Assembly: GCF_008711285.1 (NCBI RefSeq)
Contig: NZ_VXDC01000003.1
Coordinates: 298,867 to 362,866 of the forward strand
Source: Roseibium aquae
GTDB taxonomy: Bacteria; Pseudomonadota; Alphaproteobacteria; Rhizobiales; Stappiaceae
Direction: 5' to 3'
DNA length: 64,000 nucleotides
The notes below the pieces were generated by a model. The model saw nothing but the letters and a program-made list of their open reading frames with translations, had not been told where the DNA came from and ran no database searches. The position numbers and the translations under genes were made by a program. Positions within the stretch are counted from its first letter, which is position 1. Every line of letters starts with the position of its first letter. Below, piece by piece: positions 17,250-26,990 of the stretch.

Positions 17250-17287
17250 AAGGCCGCCGCGGAACTCCGGGCGGCCTTGGTGTTTGT
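17250..17287 (+). terminator. trp attenuator (terminator hairpin)
   Basis: A perfect 9-bp stem, AAGGCCGCC (17250-17258) with GGCGGCCTT (17270-17278), followed by a G/T-rich stretch GGTGTTTGT. It is mutually exclusive with the pairing of 17208-17214 to 17252-17258. The T-run is poor, so termination may be partial. Confidence 0.72.
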
Positions 17288-17333
17288 GGCAGACCGTCCG
17301 GCGGGCGGCCGCAACAAAGACAGGAACAGCGCC

Positions 17334-19514
17334 ATGCCGGCTTTGGCAGACCAGATCTTCGAAACACCGGGCGGGATCACCATCACACGCTCGGTCCGCC
17401 CCGCCGACTACGCGGAAGGCACGTCGCGCTGGATCGACCGGCTGGATTGCGAGCGCGGCGCGGTGCTCTCTTCGTCCTATGAATATCCGGGCCGCTACAC
17501 CCGCTGGGACATGGCGCTGGCCAACCCGCCGCTGGCCATGGAAGCGACCGACCGGCGCGTGACCATCACCGCCCTCAATTCGCGCGGGGAAATCCTGCTT
17601 CCGGTGATCAAACGCACACTGGAAGCCCATGAGGATGTGGAGGCGCTCGACCGGGAGGGTGCGGCGATCCGGTTGACCGTCAAGGCGCCGGACCGCCTCT
17701 TCCAGGAAGAAGAACGATCCCGCCAGCCCTCCAGTTTTTCTGTCATCCGCGCCCTGCGCGATCTGTTTGCCTGCGCCGACGATCAGCTCGGCCTTTATGG
17801 CGCCTTCGGCTACGATATCGCCTTCCAGTTCGAACCTATCGATCTCAAGCTGGAGCGCCCCGCAGACCAGCGCGACATCGTCTTGTTCCTGCCCGACGAA
17901 ATCCTGATCGTCGATCACCACGCCAAGCGCGCCTATGTGCTTGAATATGAGTTCGAAGTCGATGGTCAGGGCACGGCCGGCTTGCCGCGCGAATCTGAAA
18001 AAGCCCCTTACCAACCCGCCAATGAAGATCCGGGCCGGGGCGATCATGAACCGGGCGAATATGCCGACCTGGTGCGCAAGGCTAAGGACTATTTCCGCCG
18101 GGGCGACCTGTTCGAGACCGTGCCCGGACAGGTATTTTATGAGCCTTGCGCCAACCCGCCCTCGGCCGTCTCGCGCCGGCTGCAGCAGATCAATCCGGCA
18201 CCCTATTCCTTCTTTTTCAATCTGGGCAATGCCGAATATCTGGTCGGGGCCTCGCCGGAAATGTATGTCCGGGTGACCGGCGGGCGGCGGGTGGAGACCT
18301 GCCCGATCTCCGGCACGATTCGGCGCGGCAAGAACGCCATCGAGGACGAGGCGCAGATCCGCAAGCTCTTGAATTCCGCCAAGGACGAGGCGGAGCTGAC
18401 GATGTGCTCGGATGTGGACCGCAACGACAAGAGCCGGGTCTGCGTGCCGGGGTCAGTCAAGGTCATCGGCCGGCGCCAGATCGAGATGTATTCCCGGCTG
18501 ATTCATACCGTGGACCACATTGAAGGTATCTTGCGCGAGGATATGGACGCGCTGGACGCCTTCCTCTCCCACACCTGGGCGGTGACGGTCACCGGCGCGC
18601 CGAAACGCTGGGCGATGGAGTTCATCGAGAACAATGAAAAGTCCCCTCGCGCCTGGTATGGCGGGGCGATTGGCGCGGTGTTGTTCAACGGCGACATGAA
18701 CACCGGCCTCACCTTGCGGACCGTCCGCATCAAGGACGGCGTCGCCCAGATCCGGGCCGGCGCCACCCTGCTCTACGATAGTATCCCGGAAGAGGAAGAG
18801 GCCGAGACGGAACTCAAGGCCGAAGCCATGCGCGCCGCCGTGCGTGAAGCCGGTCTTGCGACGGAGGCGATTGCGGCAGCGCGCAAGAAAAACCCCGGAG
18901 ACGGGCTCAAAATCCTGCTGGTCGATCACGAGGACAGTTTCGTCCACACGCTGGCCAACTATTTCCGCCAGACCGGCGCACAGGTTGTGACCTATCGCAC
19001 GCCCGTCGCGGACAGCGTTTTCGAGGAGGTCAAACCCGATCTCGTCGTCCTGTCGCCCGGCCCGGGCAATCCGAAGGATTTTGATTGCGCCGCCACGATC
19101 TCGAAGGCGCGGGCGCGGAACCTCCCCTTGTTCGGGGTCTGCCTCGGCCTGCAAGCACTTGCCGAGAGTTTCGGGGCGGAACTCGGCCAGCTGGACATTC
19201 CCGTTCACGGGAAGCCGTCGGCGATCTCCATTTCCGGCAATTCCCTCCTGTTCGAGGGTCTTTCCGCGCCCGTCATCGTGGGACGCTATCACTCGCTTCA
19301 TGCCAAGCGCGACACCTTGCCCGCCGGGTTCCGGATCACCGCCGAAACGGATGACCAGGTGGTCATGGCCATCGAGCATGACGACGAGCCGATCGCCGCG
19401 GTCCAGTTCCATCCCGAATCCATCATGTCGCTGGATCAGGACGCGGGACACCGGATCATCGAAAATGTGGTGAGCAAACTGGTCGCGGCCCGTTCCGTGA
19501 CCGAGCCCGTGTAA
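17334..19514 (+). CDS. trpE(G): Fused anthranilate synthase TrpE(G)
   Basis: 726 residues carrying both subunits in one chain: the chorismate-using component (about 1-510, with the C-terminal catalytic stretch [12 protein letters not shown] and [11 protein letters not shown]) and the glutamine amidotransferase (about 523-720, with nucleophile Cys603 in FGVCLGLQ and HPES near the end). Makes anthranilate from chorismate and glutamine, the first committed step to tryptophan. The fusion and its length are typical of Rhizobiales. The ATG at 17334 follows AGGA by 8 bases; the reading frame extends upstream to 17277 but that part overlaps the attenuator. Regulated by the leader described above. Confidence 0.93.
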   Translation: MPALADQIFETPGGITITRSVRPADYAEGTSRWIDRLDCERGAVLSSSYEYPGRYTRWDMALANPPLAMEATDRRVTITALNSRGEILLPVIKRTLEAHEDVEALDREGAAIRLTVKAPDRLFQEEERSRQPSSFSVIRALRDLFACADDQLGLYGAFGYDIAFQFEPIDLKLERPADQRDIVLFLPDEILIVDHHAKRAYVLEYEFEVDGQGTAGLPRESEKAPYQPANEDPGRGDHEPGEYADLVRKAKDYFRRGDLFETVPGQVFYEPCANPPSAVSRRLQQINPAPYSFFFNLGNAEYLVGASPEMYVRVTGGRRVETCPISGTIRRGKNAIEDEAQIRKLLNSAKDEAELTMCSDVDRNDKSRVCVPGSVKVIGRRQIEMYSRLIHTVDHIEGILREDMDALDAFLSHTWAVTVTGAPKRWAMEFIENNEKSPRAWYGGAIGAVLFNGDMNTGLTLRTVRIKDGVAQIRAGATLLYDSIPEEEEAETELKAEAMRAAVREAGLATEAIAAARKKNPGDGLKILLVDHEDSFVHTLANYFRQTGAQVVTYRTPVADSVFEEVKPDLVVLSPGPGNPKDFDCAATISKARARNLPLFGVCLGLQALAESFGAELGQLDIPVHGKPSAISISGNSLLFEGLSAPVIVGRYHSLHAKRDTLPAGFRITAETDDQVVMAIEHDDEPIAAVQFHPESIMSLDQDAGHRIIENVVSKLVAARSVTEPV

Positions 19515-19537
19515 CCTGGAGCGGACGCGAAGCGGCG

Positions 19538-20023
19538 ATGGAACGCGCACCCTTCCTTCCCATCTGGCCCGCGGAAAATGCGGCGGACATGAACGAGATC
19601 CGCCGCCTGTTCCGCGCTTATGCCGATTGGCTGAACATCGATCTCGCCTATCAGGGGTTTGAGGCGGAACTTGTCGGCCTGCCGGGCAAATACGCTCCTC
19701 CCGCCGGCGCGCTTCTGCTTGCGGGAGACAAGACCGATCCCCCGGTCGGCTGCGTTGCGCTGCGGCCCTTTGCGCAGAACGGGTGGTGCGAGATGAAGCG
19801 GCTCTACGTTGCGCCGGAGGGACGCGGCCTTGGCCTGGGCGGCCGGCTTGTGGCCGCGATTATCGACCGGGCCAAGGCGCTCGGCTACCGGCGGATGGTG
19901 CTCGACACACTGCCCACCATGGCAGCCGCGATCGCGCTCTACGAGCGCCACGGATTTCTCCAAATTCCCGCCTACTACGACACACCGGTCACTGACACGG
20001 TGTTTTTCGCCCTCGATTGGTAG
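19538..20023 (+). CDS. GNAT-family N-acetyltransferase
   Basis: 161 residues with the GNAT acetyl-CoA motif: MKRLYVAPEGRGLGLGGRLV (about 84-103), then ALGYRRMVLDTL and a C-terminal ALYERHGF. The acceptor is unknown; small GNATs of this type modify amino acids, peptides or antibiotics. It starts 23 bases after trpE(G) and may be read from the trp promoter. The best ribosome site (GGAG at 19518) is rather far from the ATG, so expression could be low or the start slightly later. Confidence 0.83.
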   Translation: MERAPFLPIWPAENAADMNEIRRLFRAYADWLNIDLAYQGFEAELVGLPGKYAPPAGALLLAGDKTDPPVGCVALRPFAQNGWCEMKRLYVAPEGRGLGLGGRLVAAIIDRAKALGYRRMVLDTLPTMAAAIALYERHGFLQIPAYYDTPVTDTVFFALDW

Positions 20024-20030
20024 CGGACCC

Positions 20031-21116
20031 TCACCCGCGCCCGCAAGTGGAAGCGTCGGCCAGGCCTGGCAAGGCCTCTGCCGTTTCGAGTTGCGCCTCG
20101 GCCGCCCTCACGGCGGGCATCCCCGCCATGCGGGCCTGCAACCAGGCCAGGTCGCCCTCCGTCGACCTGCGGTGGCTGTAGTCGCGCTCGGGCACAATGG
20201 GATCGAATCCGTCCTGTCCGGACTGCGCCACAGCGAACCGGAACGCATAGCCGGGCGTCAATCCCATGCGCAGATCCGAGAGGACAACCTTTCCCTCAAC
20301 GAGATCCGCCCGGTAGAACCCACGGCTGAACCAGACCAACTTGTCGCGGGCCGGACTGTCATCCAAACAGGCGGTCAATTCCGGATGGCGGGGATGGCTG
20401 TAGATTGTCGGGGCGTCTTCGCCATCGAGAAACGACAGATAGACATTGTGGTACCGGTCGTCTTCCAGACCGATGACCTTCCACAAGACCGTGTTGAACG
20501 GCGCGGCGATGGCAAACACCCGGTCCGGCTCAATCCCGGCCTCGGAAAAGACCTTGGCCGCCCGGACTTCCATGCGCTGCTGCAGCACCATGCTAAGGCC
20601 CATATAGGCGGTCGAGAGGATCAGAGCCGCAGCAACCCCGCGCTTTAGCGGCCGGGTCCACTGGCGCTTGAACAGCGCCCAGATCACGACGCCAAGCAAG
20701 GGCAGCGTGTAGAGCGGATCAATGATGAACACCGAGCCAACACCGACCGGATCGGGATAGAAGGGCCAGAAAATCCGCGTGCCGTAGACCGTGATCGCAT
20801 CGATCATCGCGTGGGTGGCAAGGATCAGGTAGACCGCGCCATAGGTCAGCCAGCGATGCTCCCGCAAGGCTTTGAACCCGCGTACCATCGCCTCCCCGAT
20901 CAAGGGGGCCGCGATCGCATGGACGAAGAGCGAATGGGTCCACCCCCGGTGATAGACGAAGGTGTCGACCGGGTCGGCAAACGGGATCAATACGTCGAGA
21001 TCCGGCAACGTTCCGAGCGCACCGCCGATAAGCGCCGCCCTTCTGGGGCCGATCTTCGACCCGAGACACGCCGTCGACACCGCCGCGCCCAGTACGAATT
21101 GCGTAAGAGAATCCAT
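20031..21116 (-). CDS. Membrane metal-dependent hydrolase, YdjM/LexA-regulated family
   Basis: 361 residues beginning MDSLTQFVLGAAVSTACLG, the standard start of this family; an upstream in-frame ATG at 21149 would add 11 residues. Conserved His/Asp features (LPDLDVLIPF, YHRGWTHSLFVH, THAMIDAITVYGT) and four or more membrane segments in the first 190 residues agree with the YdjM-type inner-membrane hydrolases, whose substrate is unknown. The C-terminal half is soluble. Convergent with the GNAT gene. Confidence 0.85.
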   Translation of the reverse strand: MDSLTQFVLGAAVSTACLGSKIGPRRAALIGGALGTLPDLDVLIPFADPVDTFVYHRGWTHSLFVHAIAAPLIGEAMVRGFKALREHRWLTYGAVYLILATHAMIDAITVYGTRIFWPFYPDPVGVGSVFIIDPLYTLPLLGVVIWALFKRQWTRPLKRGVAAALILSTAYMGLSMVLQQRMEVRAAKVFSEAGIEPDRVFAIAAPFNTVLWKVIGLEDDRYHNVYLSFLDGEDAPTIYSHPRHPELTACLDDSPARDKLVWFSRGFYRADLVEGKVVLSDLRMGLTPGYAFRFAVAQSGQDGFDPIVPERDYSHRRSTEGDLAWLQARMAGMPAVRAAEAQLETAEALPGLADASTCGRG

Positions 21117-21204
21117 GAAGTTGTCCAAGAACTGAAGGCCGGAGCGCACATTTAGCCGGGTATGTGGTTACACCGGTGGAAATGGCAAGTGCAAACCGGA
21201 GATG

Positions 21205-24200
21205 TCAGCTTGAAAGACCGGCCACGATCATCGCCTCGGCGCCAATGCGGGTTCGCCCATCCGGGCTCTCCAGCACCTTCATGATCTCAGGCTCAACCGC
21301 GCGGACGAGGTGCGCGACTGGCTGCGGACGGCCAAGGAGATAGCCTTGCACTTCGTCGCAACCGCACTCGCGCAACATCAACAGCGTATCGGTGTCCTCC
21401 ACCCCTTCAGCGACGATCCGCATGTTCAAGGCCCGCCCAAGCCGGACCACGGTTTCCACAATGGCGCGCGAGCTCGCATTGCGGCCGGCCTCGTGAACGA
21501 ACGACCGGTCGATCTTGATGCTGTCGAACGGAAACCGGCTCAAATAGCCAAGGGACGAATAACCGACACCGAAATCATCGAGGGCAATCTTCACCCCGAT
21601 CTCCTTCAAGACCGTCAGAATGGAGAGCGCGCGGCTGTCGTCCTCGATCAGGGTGGTTTCCGTGATCTCGATTTCCAGCCGCTCCGGGGGAATGCCCGCC
21701 CCGGCAATCGCCTGACGGATATCGTCGACGAAATCCTTGTCGCGGAATTGAACAGGGGACACGTTGATGCTGATCCGGTGCCGGGAAATCGCAGACGCGG
21801 ACGCCCGCAAGGCCGCCTCCAGAACCCACTTGCCGATTTGCACGATCTGGCCGGAGCCCTCGGCCACGGGAATAAAATCGCCCGGACTGATCAGGCCCTT
21901 TTCGGGATGGTTCCAGCGGATCAGCGCCTCGTAGGAGTTTATTTTCCGCGTCTTCAAATCCACCCGCGGTTGAAAATGCAGTTCGAACTGCTCTTCATAG
22001 ATCGCATCGCTCAGGTCCTTCTCCAGGCTTCTGCGCTGGCGCACCTCATCGCCCATGCCGGGCTGGAAAATGCAATAGGTATGGCGCCCCATGCTTTTGG
22101 CGCGGTAGAGCGCGACATCCGCATTCGAGATGACCTGTTCAGCGCTTTCGCGGCTGCCTCCAATCACCACGACACCGACGCTGGCGCTCGGCCGGATCGT
22201 CAGTCCGCCCTCGCAATCGATCGGAGCCGACAGATTCTGCACGATCCGCATTGCCATATCCTGCGCCTGAACGGCGAACTGGATATCCTTCAGCACGATG
22301 GCGAATTCATCGCCGCCAAGCCGGGAAACGGTGTCCTTGCCCCTGGTGATTGCCCGCAGGCGGTCGGCGGTGACCTTGATCACCTGGTCGCCCACCGGGT
22401 GACCGTGCAGGTCGTTGATATCCTTGAAGCGGTCAAGATCCAGCAACATGAGCGCCGCCTTGACGGGGACGGAATCCGCTCCGCGCAGGACCTGGGCCAG
22501 TTCGGCGTTGAACACGGCCCGGTTGGGCAGGTCGGTGAGCGGATCGTGCTGTGCCAGATGAAGGATCTGGGCTTCGGCCTTCTTCCGGTCGCGCAAATCG
22601 ACAAGCGCGGACACCCGGGTCGGGATACCACGATAGGAAATCACGCGCGTGCGGATCTCGACCGGGACTTCCTCTCCGGCCCGGTTGACGATGGCGAATT
22701 CCATCGCCTGTTTTTCCGCCTTGGCGAGATGCCGCTCAAGATCGCCCACCCCTTCGTGACGGACAAATTCGTAGAGGCCACGCATCTGCAGTTCATCCAG
22801 CGTATAGCCCAGCAAATTGGCGAAAGCTTCGTTCCCGTCCAGAATCCGGCCATCCACGGAGATGACAATGGCATCGAACGTGGCATTCGCCAACGCCGAC
22901 AGGCGTTCTGCCTCCTCACGCGAGCGGATGGCATCGGCTTCCCGGCTGATGGCCTGCTCCTCGGTCTGGATGGTATCCATCAAGGCGTTAAACAAGCGCG
23001 TGAGGCGTTCGGAGTCCTCGCCTTTTGAAACGGCCAGACGCATGGACAGATCCGCCTTGCCGGCAATCAGCCGGTCCAGCGCGTCTTCCACATGGCCGAT
23101 GCCGAGGCGGGTGCCGTGTTCCGCCTCGTTCATGCCGATTTCCTCACTGACCGGATCGATGCGCAGCGGAGAGAGTGCATCCAGTCCTTTCAACACGGCA
23201 TATCCGACCCCGAAGCACCAGAGGAAATTCAAAACAACGCCCTGCATCTGGACCAGAAACTGGTCAAGCATCGATCCAAGGGGCAGCAAATCCGCGGGCG
23301 CCAGAACCGCAAGGCCCAGGGTTCCGGTCACTCCACCAAACCCGTGGACGCTGATGGCGCCGACCGGGTCGTCGACCTTGAACCGCGTCTCCAGCAGATA
23401 GGCCCCGCCAATGGCTGCCATGCCGCCGAGGGCGCCAATTGCCAGCGCACCGAACGGTGTCAGGATGTGACACCCGGCGGTCACAGCCACGAGACCGCCG
23501 AGCAAGCCCGATATCGAGTTGATCGGGATGACCAGCCGGTCCTTCCAGTACCCCGCCAGATAGCCCGCTGCCGTCCCTGACGCTGCGGCCAGAACGGTGT
23601 TGGCCATGATCTTGGGCAAGTCTGCGGACACGCCAAGCGTCGATCCGCCATTGAACCCGAGCCAGCCGACAAACAGGATCAGCGCGCCGGTTGTGGCCAG
23701 AACGGCGCTGTGACCATGAATACGGACCGGGCGGCCAGCCTCGTCGAACCGGCCAAGCCGCGGGCCGATAACCAGGCAGGCGGCAAGCGCGATCCAGGCT
23801 CCCGTCCCGTGCACAACGGTGGATCCGGCAAAATCGACAAACCCCCTGTCGGCCAGGAACGCCGTCCCGGACGGATCGAGCGTGCCGCCCCAGACCCAAT
23901 GGGCAAAGATCGGATAGATGAACCCCGCCGTCAGCAAGGCGCACCAGGCATAGGCGGACAGGCGCATGCGTTCGGCAACCGCGCCGGAAATGATCGTGGC
24001 CGCAGTGCCGCAGAACATCACCTGAAAAGCGAAGACCGTATAGGTCCATGGGTCGATGTCTTGCAGAAACAGAAGATCCGTGTCGAACCCGGCAAGCCAG
24101 TTGCCGCCGGACCCGAAGGCCACCATGAAGCCAAAGGCGGCGAAGACGATCACCGAAAGCGCGAGATCGAGCAGGTTTTTCTGGGCAACGTTGATGGAGT

Positions 24201-24408
24201 TCTTGGACCTGACCATCCCCGCTTCAAGCAACATGAAGCCGACCTGCATCAACAGCACGAGGCCGGCGGCCACCAGGACCCAGGTCATGTCCAGATATGT
24301 CTGCCCGCCGCCGCCCAACAAGGCCCCGGAAGCGCTCGCGTTGTCCGGCAGCACAAGCGAAGCCATAATGATGCCGACAGAAACAGATCTAAAATTCATG
24401 ATATCCAA
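21205..24408 (-). CDS. Ammonium transporter fused to PAS, GGDEF and EAL domains
   Basis: 1067 residues. An Amt/Mep domain (about 1-410) keeps the twin histidines (VVHGTGAW and ISVHGFGG) and the conserved Asp of the channel. Next come a HAMP-like helical linker (about 430-490), a PAS domain (about 505-625), a GGDEF domain with intact GGDEF (about 696-700) and an EAL domain with YEAL (about 825-828) and DDFGVGYSSL. It should sense or conduct ammonium and make or break cyclic di-GMP at the membrane. No separate glnK or amtB is adjacent. The arrangement is like other sensory Amt fusions that end in signalling domains. Which of the two activities dominates cannot be told from sequence. Confidence 0.92.
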   Translation of the reverse strand: MDIMNFRSVSVGIIMASLVLPDNASASGALLGGGGQTYLDMTWVLVAAGLVLLMQVGFMLLEAGMVRSKNSINVAQKNLLDLALSVIVFAAFGFMVAFGSGGNWLAGFDTDLLFLQDIDPWTYTVFAFQVMFCGTAATIISGAVAERMRLSAYAWCALLTAGFIYPIFAHWVWGGTLDPSGTAFLADRGFVDFAGSTVVHGTGAWIALAACLVIGPRLGRFDEAGRPVRIHGHSAVLATTGALILFVGWLGFNGGSTLGVSADLPKIMANTVLAAASGTAAGYLAGYWKDRLVIPINSISGLLGGLVAVTAGCHILTPFGALAIGALGGMAAIGGAYLLETRFKVDDPVGAISVHGFGGVTGTLGLAVLAPADLLPLGSMLDQFLVQMQGVVLNFLWCFGVGYAVLKGLDALSPLRIDPVSEEIGMNEAEHGTRLGIGHVEDALDRLIAGKADLSMRLAVSKGEDSERLTRLFNALMDTIQTEEQAISREADAIRSREEAERLSALANATFDAIVISVDGRILDGNEAFANLLGYTLDELQMRGLYEFVRHEGVGDLERHLAKAEKQAMEFAIVNRAGEEVPVEIRTRVISYRGIPTRVSALVDLRDRKKAEAQILHLAQHDPLTDLPNRAVFNAELAQVLRGADSVPVKAALMLLDLDRFKDINDLHGHPVGDQVIKVTADRLRAITRGKDTVSRLGGDEFAIVLKDIQFAVQAQDMAMRIVQNLSAPIDCEGGLTIRPSASVGVVVIGGSRESAEQVISNADVALYRAKSMGRHTYCIFQPGMGDEVRQRRSLEKDLSDAIYEEQFELHFQPRVDLKTRKINSYEALIRWNHPEKGLISPGDFIPVAEGSGQIVQIGKWVLEAALRASASAISRHRISINVSPVQFRDKDFVDDIRQAIAGAGIPPERLEIEITETTLIEDDSRALSILTVLKEIGVKIALDDFGVGYSSLGYLSRFPFDSIKIDRSFVHEAGRNASSRAIVETVVRLGRALNMRIVAEGVEDTDTLLMLRECGCDEVQGYLLGRPQPVAHLVRAVEPEIMKVLESPDGRTRIGAEAMIVAGLSS

Positions 24409-24704
24409 GTCGGGAAAGTCGAAAACCGAGAGGCTAATCTTCGCACTGCAACTTTTAACTTTGTGTATACTCCGTAAATATGCTTAAAATTGATCCGTTT
24501 TGCATAATAAATAAGCAGAAAAACACCCCTCGGATACGAAAACCCTCACCATGCGTTTGGAAGCACATGGCCGGCGACCTGTTGGCGAGGGCAGATCGGC
24601 CGTCGGAAGCACCTGTGCCCCTGCCCGCCGCGAGCGGTTCAGGCCCTGCAATGAGAGCACCGCAGAGCCTGTTCGAAAAGGACTGGCCGGACCCGGCCTT
24701 TACG
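24409..24704. other. Intergenic gap between the Amt fusion and the hydrolase gene
   Basis: About 296 bases. The part from 24440 to 24540 is markedly AT-rich and contains a TATAC-like box (24465-24470 region) on the minus strand, a plausible promoter for the Amt-fusion gene. No terminator or RNA gene was recognised. Confidence 0.35.
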
Positions 24705-25778
24705 TCACTCTAGCCCGAGAAAGGCGGAGGTGGCCTCAATGACGCGCCGGTGGACCTGACTCCGAACACTTCCCTCAGGATCGTCACAGATCGGGTCTTC
24801 TCCCTCATCGCGGAGCAACTCGGCCGCCCCATCCTTGCAAATTCCAAGGAAAGAAAAATGGTGCGCCGGGGCGATTTCAACAAAGGTCGCCTGCCGGAAC
24901 TTCGTTCCCCAGTTAGCCCCCTTCTCTCCCATGTTCACCTCCGGCCAAATGGTGTCTTGGGATCCCAGATTGATCAGAAGCGCCGGCTTGTCCATCGCGG
25001 CGACGCTTTCCTGTGTAAATCCGTTGGGCCAGCCCGGATCGACAGCCACCACACCCGCGAACCGGGGATCGGCATAGTTGCCATCGGTCAGCGCGAAATC
25101 CACCGCTCGGAAATCCACCCCCCCGGCACCGTAGAAATCACACCCGGGGGCGGCGGGCCTTTCAGCGCAATAAACGCCCAGATCATGCGCCCGGAACTGC
25201 AAGCCCATCGCCTGCAGAACCGTATCGCCGCCAAGTGAAAACCCAAGGGCGTAAATCCGGCTGGGATCTATGTGGGGGCCGAAAACCTTGTCGTCCAAGA
25301 CATGATCGAGCGCGGCGGTCAGATCCCAGACCCGTTCCGCAAAACGTGCCGAGCGCCGCGGCGAACTGTCCCCGGAGGTACTGCCGGGATGATTCACCGC
25401 GAGCACCATCGCGCCACGCAGGGCAAGCTCGGAGGACAACCAGCCAAGACCGTCCATGTTGCCCCCCGATCCGTGCGAGATCACAACCAGCGGATAAGAC
25501 CCCTCCGCTATGGCCGCCCCGATCAAGGCAGGGGTGCCCTTGAAGACGATGCTGTCCCCAACCGGCGCGGTATAGATGTGTCCGCCGGCCGGGTACCAAA
25601 CCGATCCCGGTATCAGACCGCTGCGATGCTCGGCCCTGATGTCGATCCGGTCATAACCGGCGAATTTCTGGGCTGCTGCGGCCGGCAGGACAGCCGTGGC
25701 CAGAGCGGCTGCGGCCAGAATTGCTTTTTTCAAAAGATTGGAAGACGTAGGTTTAGGATCTGCGGTTCGCATCGTCAT
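24705..25778 (-). CDS. Secreted alpha/beta hydrolase (dienelactone hydrolase/PAF-acetylhydrolase-like)
   Basis: 357 residues with a signal peptide (about 1-36, ending VLPAAAA/QKF). The hydrolase fold shows the oxyanion region VISHGSGGN, nucleophile Ser in GFSLGG, an acidic residue in VVAVDPGWP or SQDTIWPE, and the catalytic His in APAHHFSF. Esterase or lipase activity on an extracytoplasmic substrate is expected. Two close ATG codons (25778 and 25772) share a GGAG; longer upstream reading is not supported. It is divergent from a membrane-bound AraC regulator, which may control it. Confidence 0.8.
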   Translation of the reverse strand: MTMRTADPKPTSSNLLKKAILAAAALATAVLPAAAAQKFAGYDRIDIRAEHRSGLIPGSVWYPAGGHIYTAPVGDSIVFKGTPALIGAAIAEGSYPLVVISHGSGGNMDGLGWLSSELALRGAMVLAVNHPGSTSGDSSPRRSARFAERVWDLTAALDHVLDDKVFGPHIDPSRIYALGFSLGGDTVLQAMGLQFRAHDLGVYCAERPAAPGCDFYGAGGVDFRAVDFALTDGNYADPRFAGVVAVDPGWPNGFTQESVAAMDKPALLINLGSQDTIWPEVNMGEKGANWGTKFRQATFVEIAPAHHFSFLGICKDGAAELLRDEGEDPICDDPEGSVRSQVHRRVIEATSAFLGLE

Positions 25779-25921
25779 ATGCTCCGTGATTGACAATGCC
25801 CGCAACCTGCTTGATTTCGGCCGCCGCCAAGTCCTAGATCCGGTTTCAGGACGTCCGGTATCCGGATTTGGAACCGTTTCGAGCCTGGCCTTGCCCTGTT
25901 TGCCGGATGCCCGTTGACCCC

Positions 25922-26941
25922 ATGATTGCCTTGCCCATCCCACTTTTTACGGCGGCGGTTCTGCTGTTTCTGGCGATGCGCGCCGCCTTCATCGGCGAAA
26001 CCCCACGGATGGTGCTGGCGCTGGTCATGCTTTGTGCGGGGCAATCGGTTCTGATTGTCCTCAACCAGCACTACGGGATCCAGGTCCTGGCGCCCCTCCA
26101 GCCAGTGACGGCCGGGCTCATACCGGTCGCGGCGTATCTGACCTTTCTGATCACTGCCCAGCGCCCCCTGCATCCTTGGCCGGATTGCCTTCACCTGGTG
26201 CCGATACTGGCCATTGCCCTTGCCGCCGCCACCATGTCCTCACTTCTGGATTGGCTTCTTTTTCTGGTATTCTGCGGGTACGCCGGTCTCATCTGGATCC
26301 GGATAAAGGGTCCGGCCGCCGACCTGCCGATGATCCGCATTGAAAACAGCGATAAGGCCGTTTTGTTGTGGCGGTTCGTGGCGTTTGCCTTGATCGGTTC
26401 CGCCTTGGGCGACTTGGGCATCGGCTATGCGGTGATGGCTGGTCACGGCGACTTGAAGCCCGTGATCGTCTCCGCCTATTCCGGCCTCTTTCTTCTGGTT
26501 ATCGGCGGGCTCAGCATGTCGGAGACCCTGAACCGTCCACTTGCCGATCAGGATCAAACACCAGAAGGCGGGGGAAAAACCGCGCCCAAGCCTGTCGAGC
26601 CACAAGTTGCCGCTGCTCTCCTTCAGCGCCTGGACAGCTATATGCGCGAGAGCCAGAGCTATCTCAACCCGGATCTGACGCTGAGAAAGCTGGCCCGTCA
26701 GCTTGGCGTCCCGGAAAAGCAGCTTTCGGCGGCGGTCAATGAAGCGACCGGCGAGAACCTGCCCCGCTATGTCAACCGGTTCCGGATCGATACGGCCTGC
26801 AGGCTGATGGCCGAAGGCGCCCCGGTCACATCGGCAATCTATGCCAGCGGCTTCAACACGAAGTCGAACTTCAACCGTGAATTTTTGCGGGTGAAAGGCC
26901 AATCACCGAGCGCATGGCTGGCCGCGCATGGATCCACATGA
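25922..26941 (+). CDS. AraC-family regulator with a membrane-embedded N-terminus
   Basis: About 339 residues. The first 200 contain about seven hydrophobic segments (starting MIALPIPLFTAAVLLFLAM), and the last 100 form an AraC-type DNA-binding domain (LTLRKLARQLGVPEKQLS, then the second helix pair around SAIYASGFNTKSNFNREF). This layout senses a membrane or envelope signal directly. Divergent from the hydrolase gene, the likeliest target. Start uncertain: ATG at 25907 or 25922 and TTG at 25868 are in frame and none has a strong ribosome site. Confidence 0.8.
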   Translation: MIALPIPLFTAAVLLFLAMRAAFIGETPRMVLALVMLCAGQSVLIVLNQHYGIQVLAPLQPVTAGLIPVAAYLTFLITAQRPLHPWPDCLHLVPILAIALAAATMSSLLDWLLFLVFCGYAGLIWIRIKGPAADLPMIRIENSDKAVLLWRFVAFALIGSALGDLGIGYAVMAGHGDLKPVIVSAYSGLFLLVIGGLSMSETLNRPLADQDQTPEGGGKTAPKPVEPQVAAALLQRLDSYMRESQSYLNPDLTLRKLARQLGVPEKQLSAAVNEATGENLPRYVNRFRIDTACRLMAEGAPVTSAIYASGFNTKSNFNREFLRVKGQSPSAWLAAHGST

Positions 26942-26945
26942 AAAA

Positions 26946-26961
26946 CGGGCCCGAAGGCCCG
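26946..26961 (-). terminator. Rho-independent terminator of ilvD
   Basis: On the minus strand CGGGCC-TTCG-GGCCCG is followed by TTTTT. The stable UUCG-type tetraloop and T-run make this a strong terminator just after ilvD. It directly abuts the stop codon of the convergent AraC gene. Confidence 0.85.
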
Positions 26962-26990
26962 CTTTGAACTGACGTTGATCGTTCCGCAGC

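Noticed and set aside
21310..23028. Plus-strand frame of 572 codons inside the Amt/GGDEF/EAL gene
   Set aside because: Antisense shadow; the minus strand carries complete Amt, GGDEF and EAL motifs.
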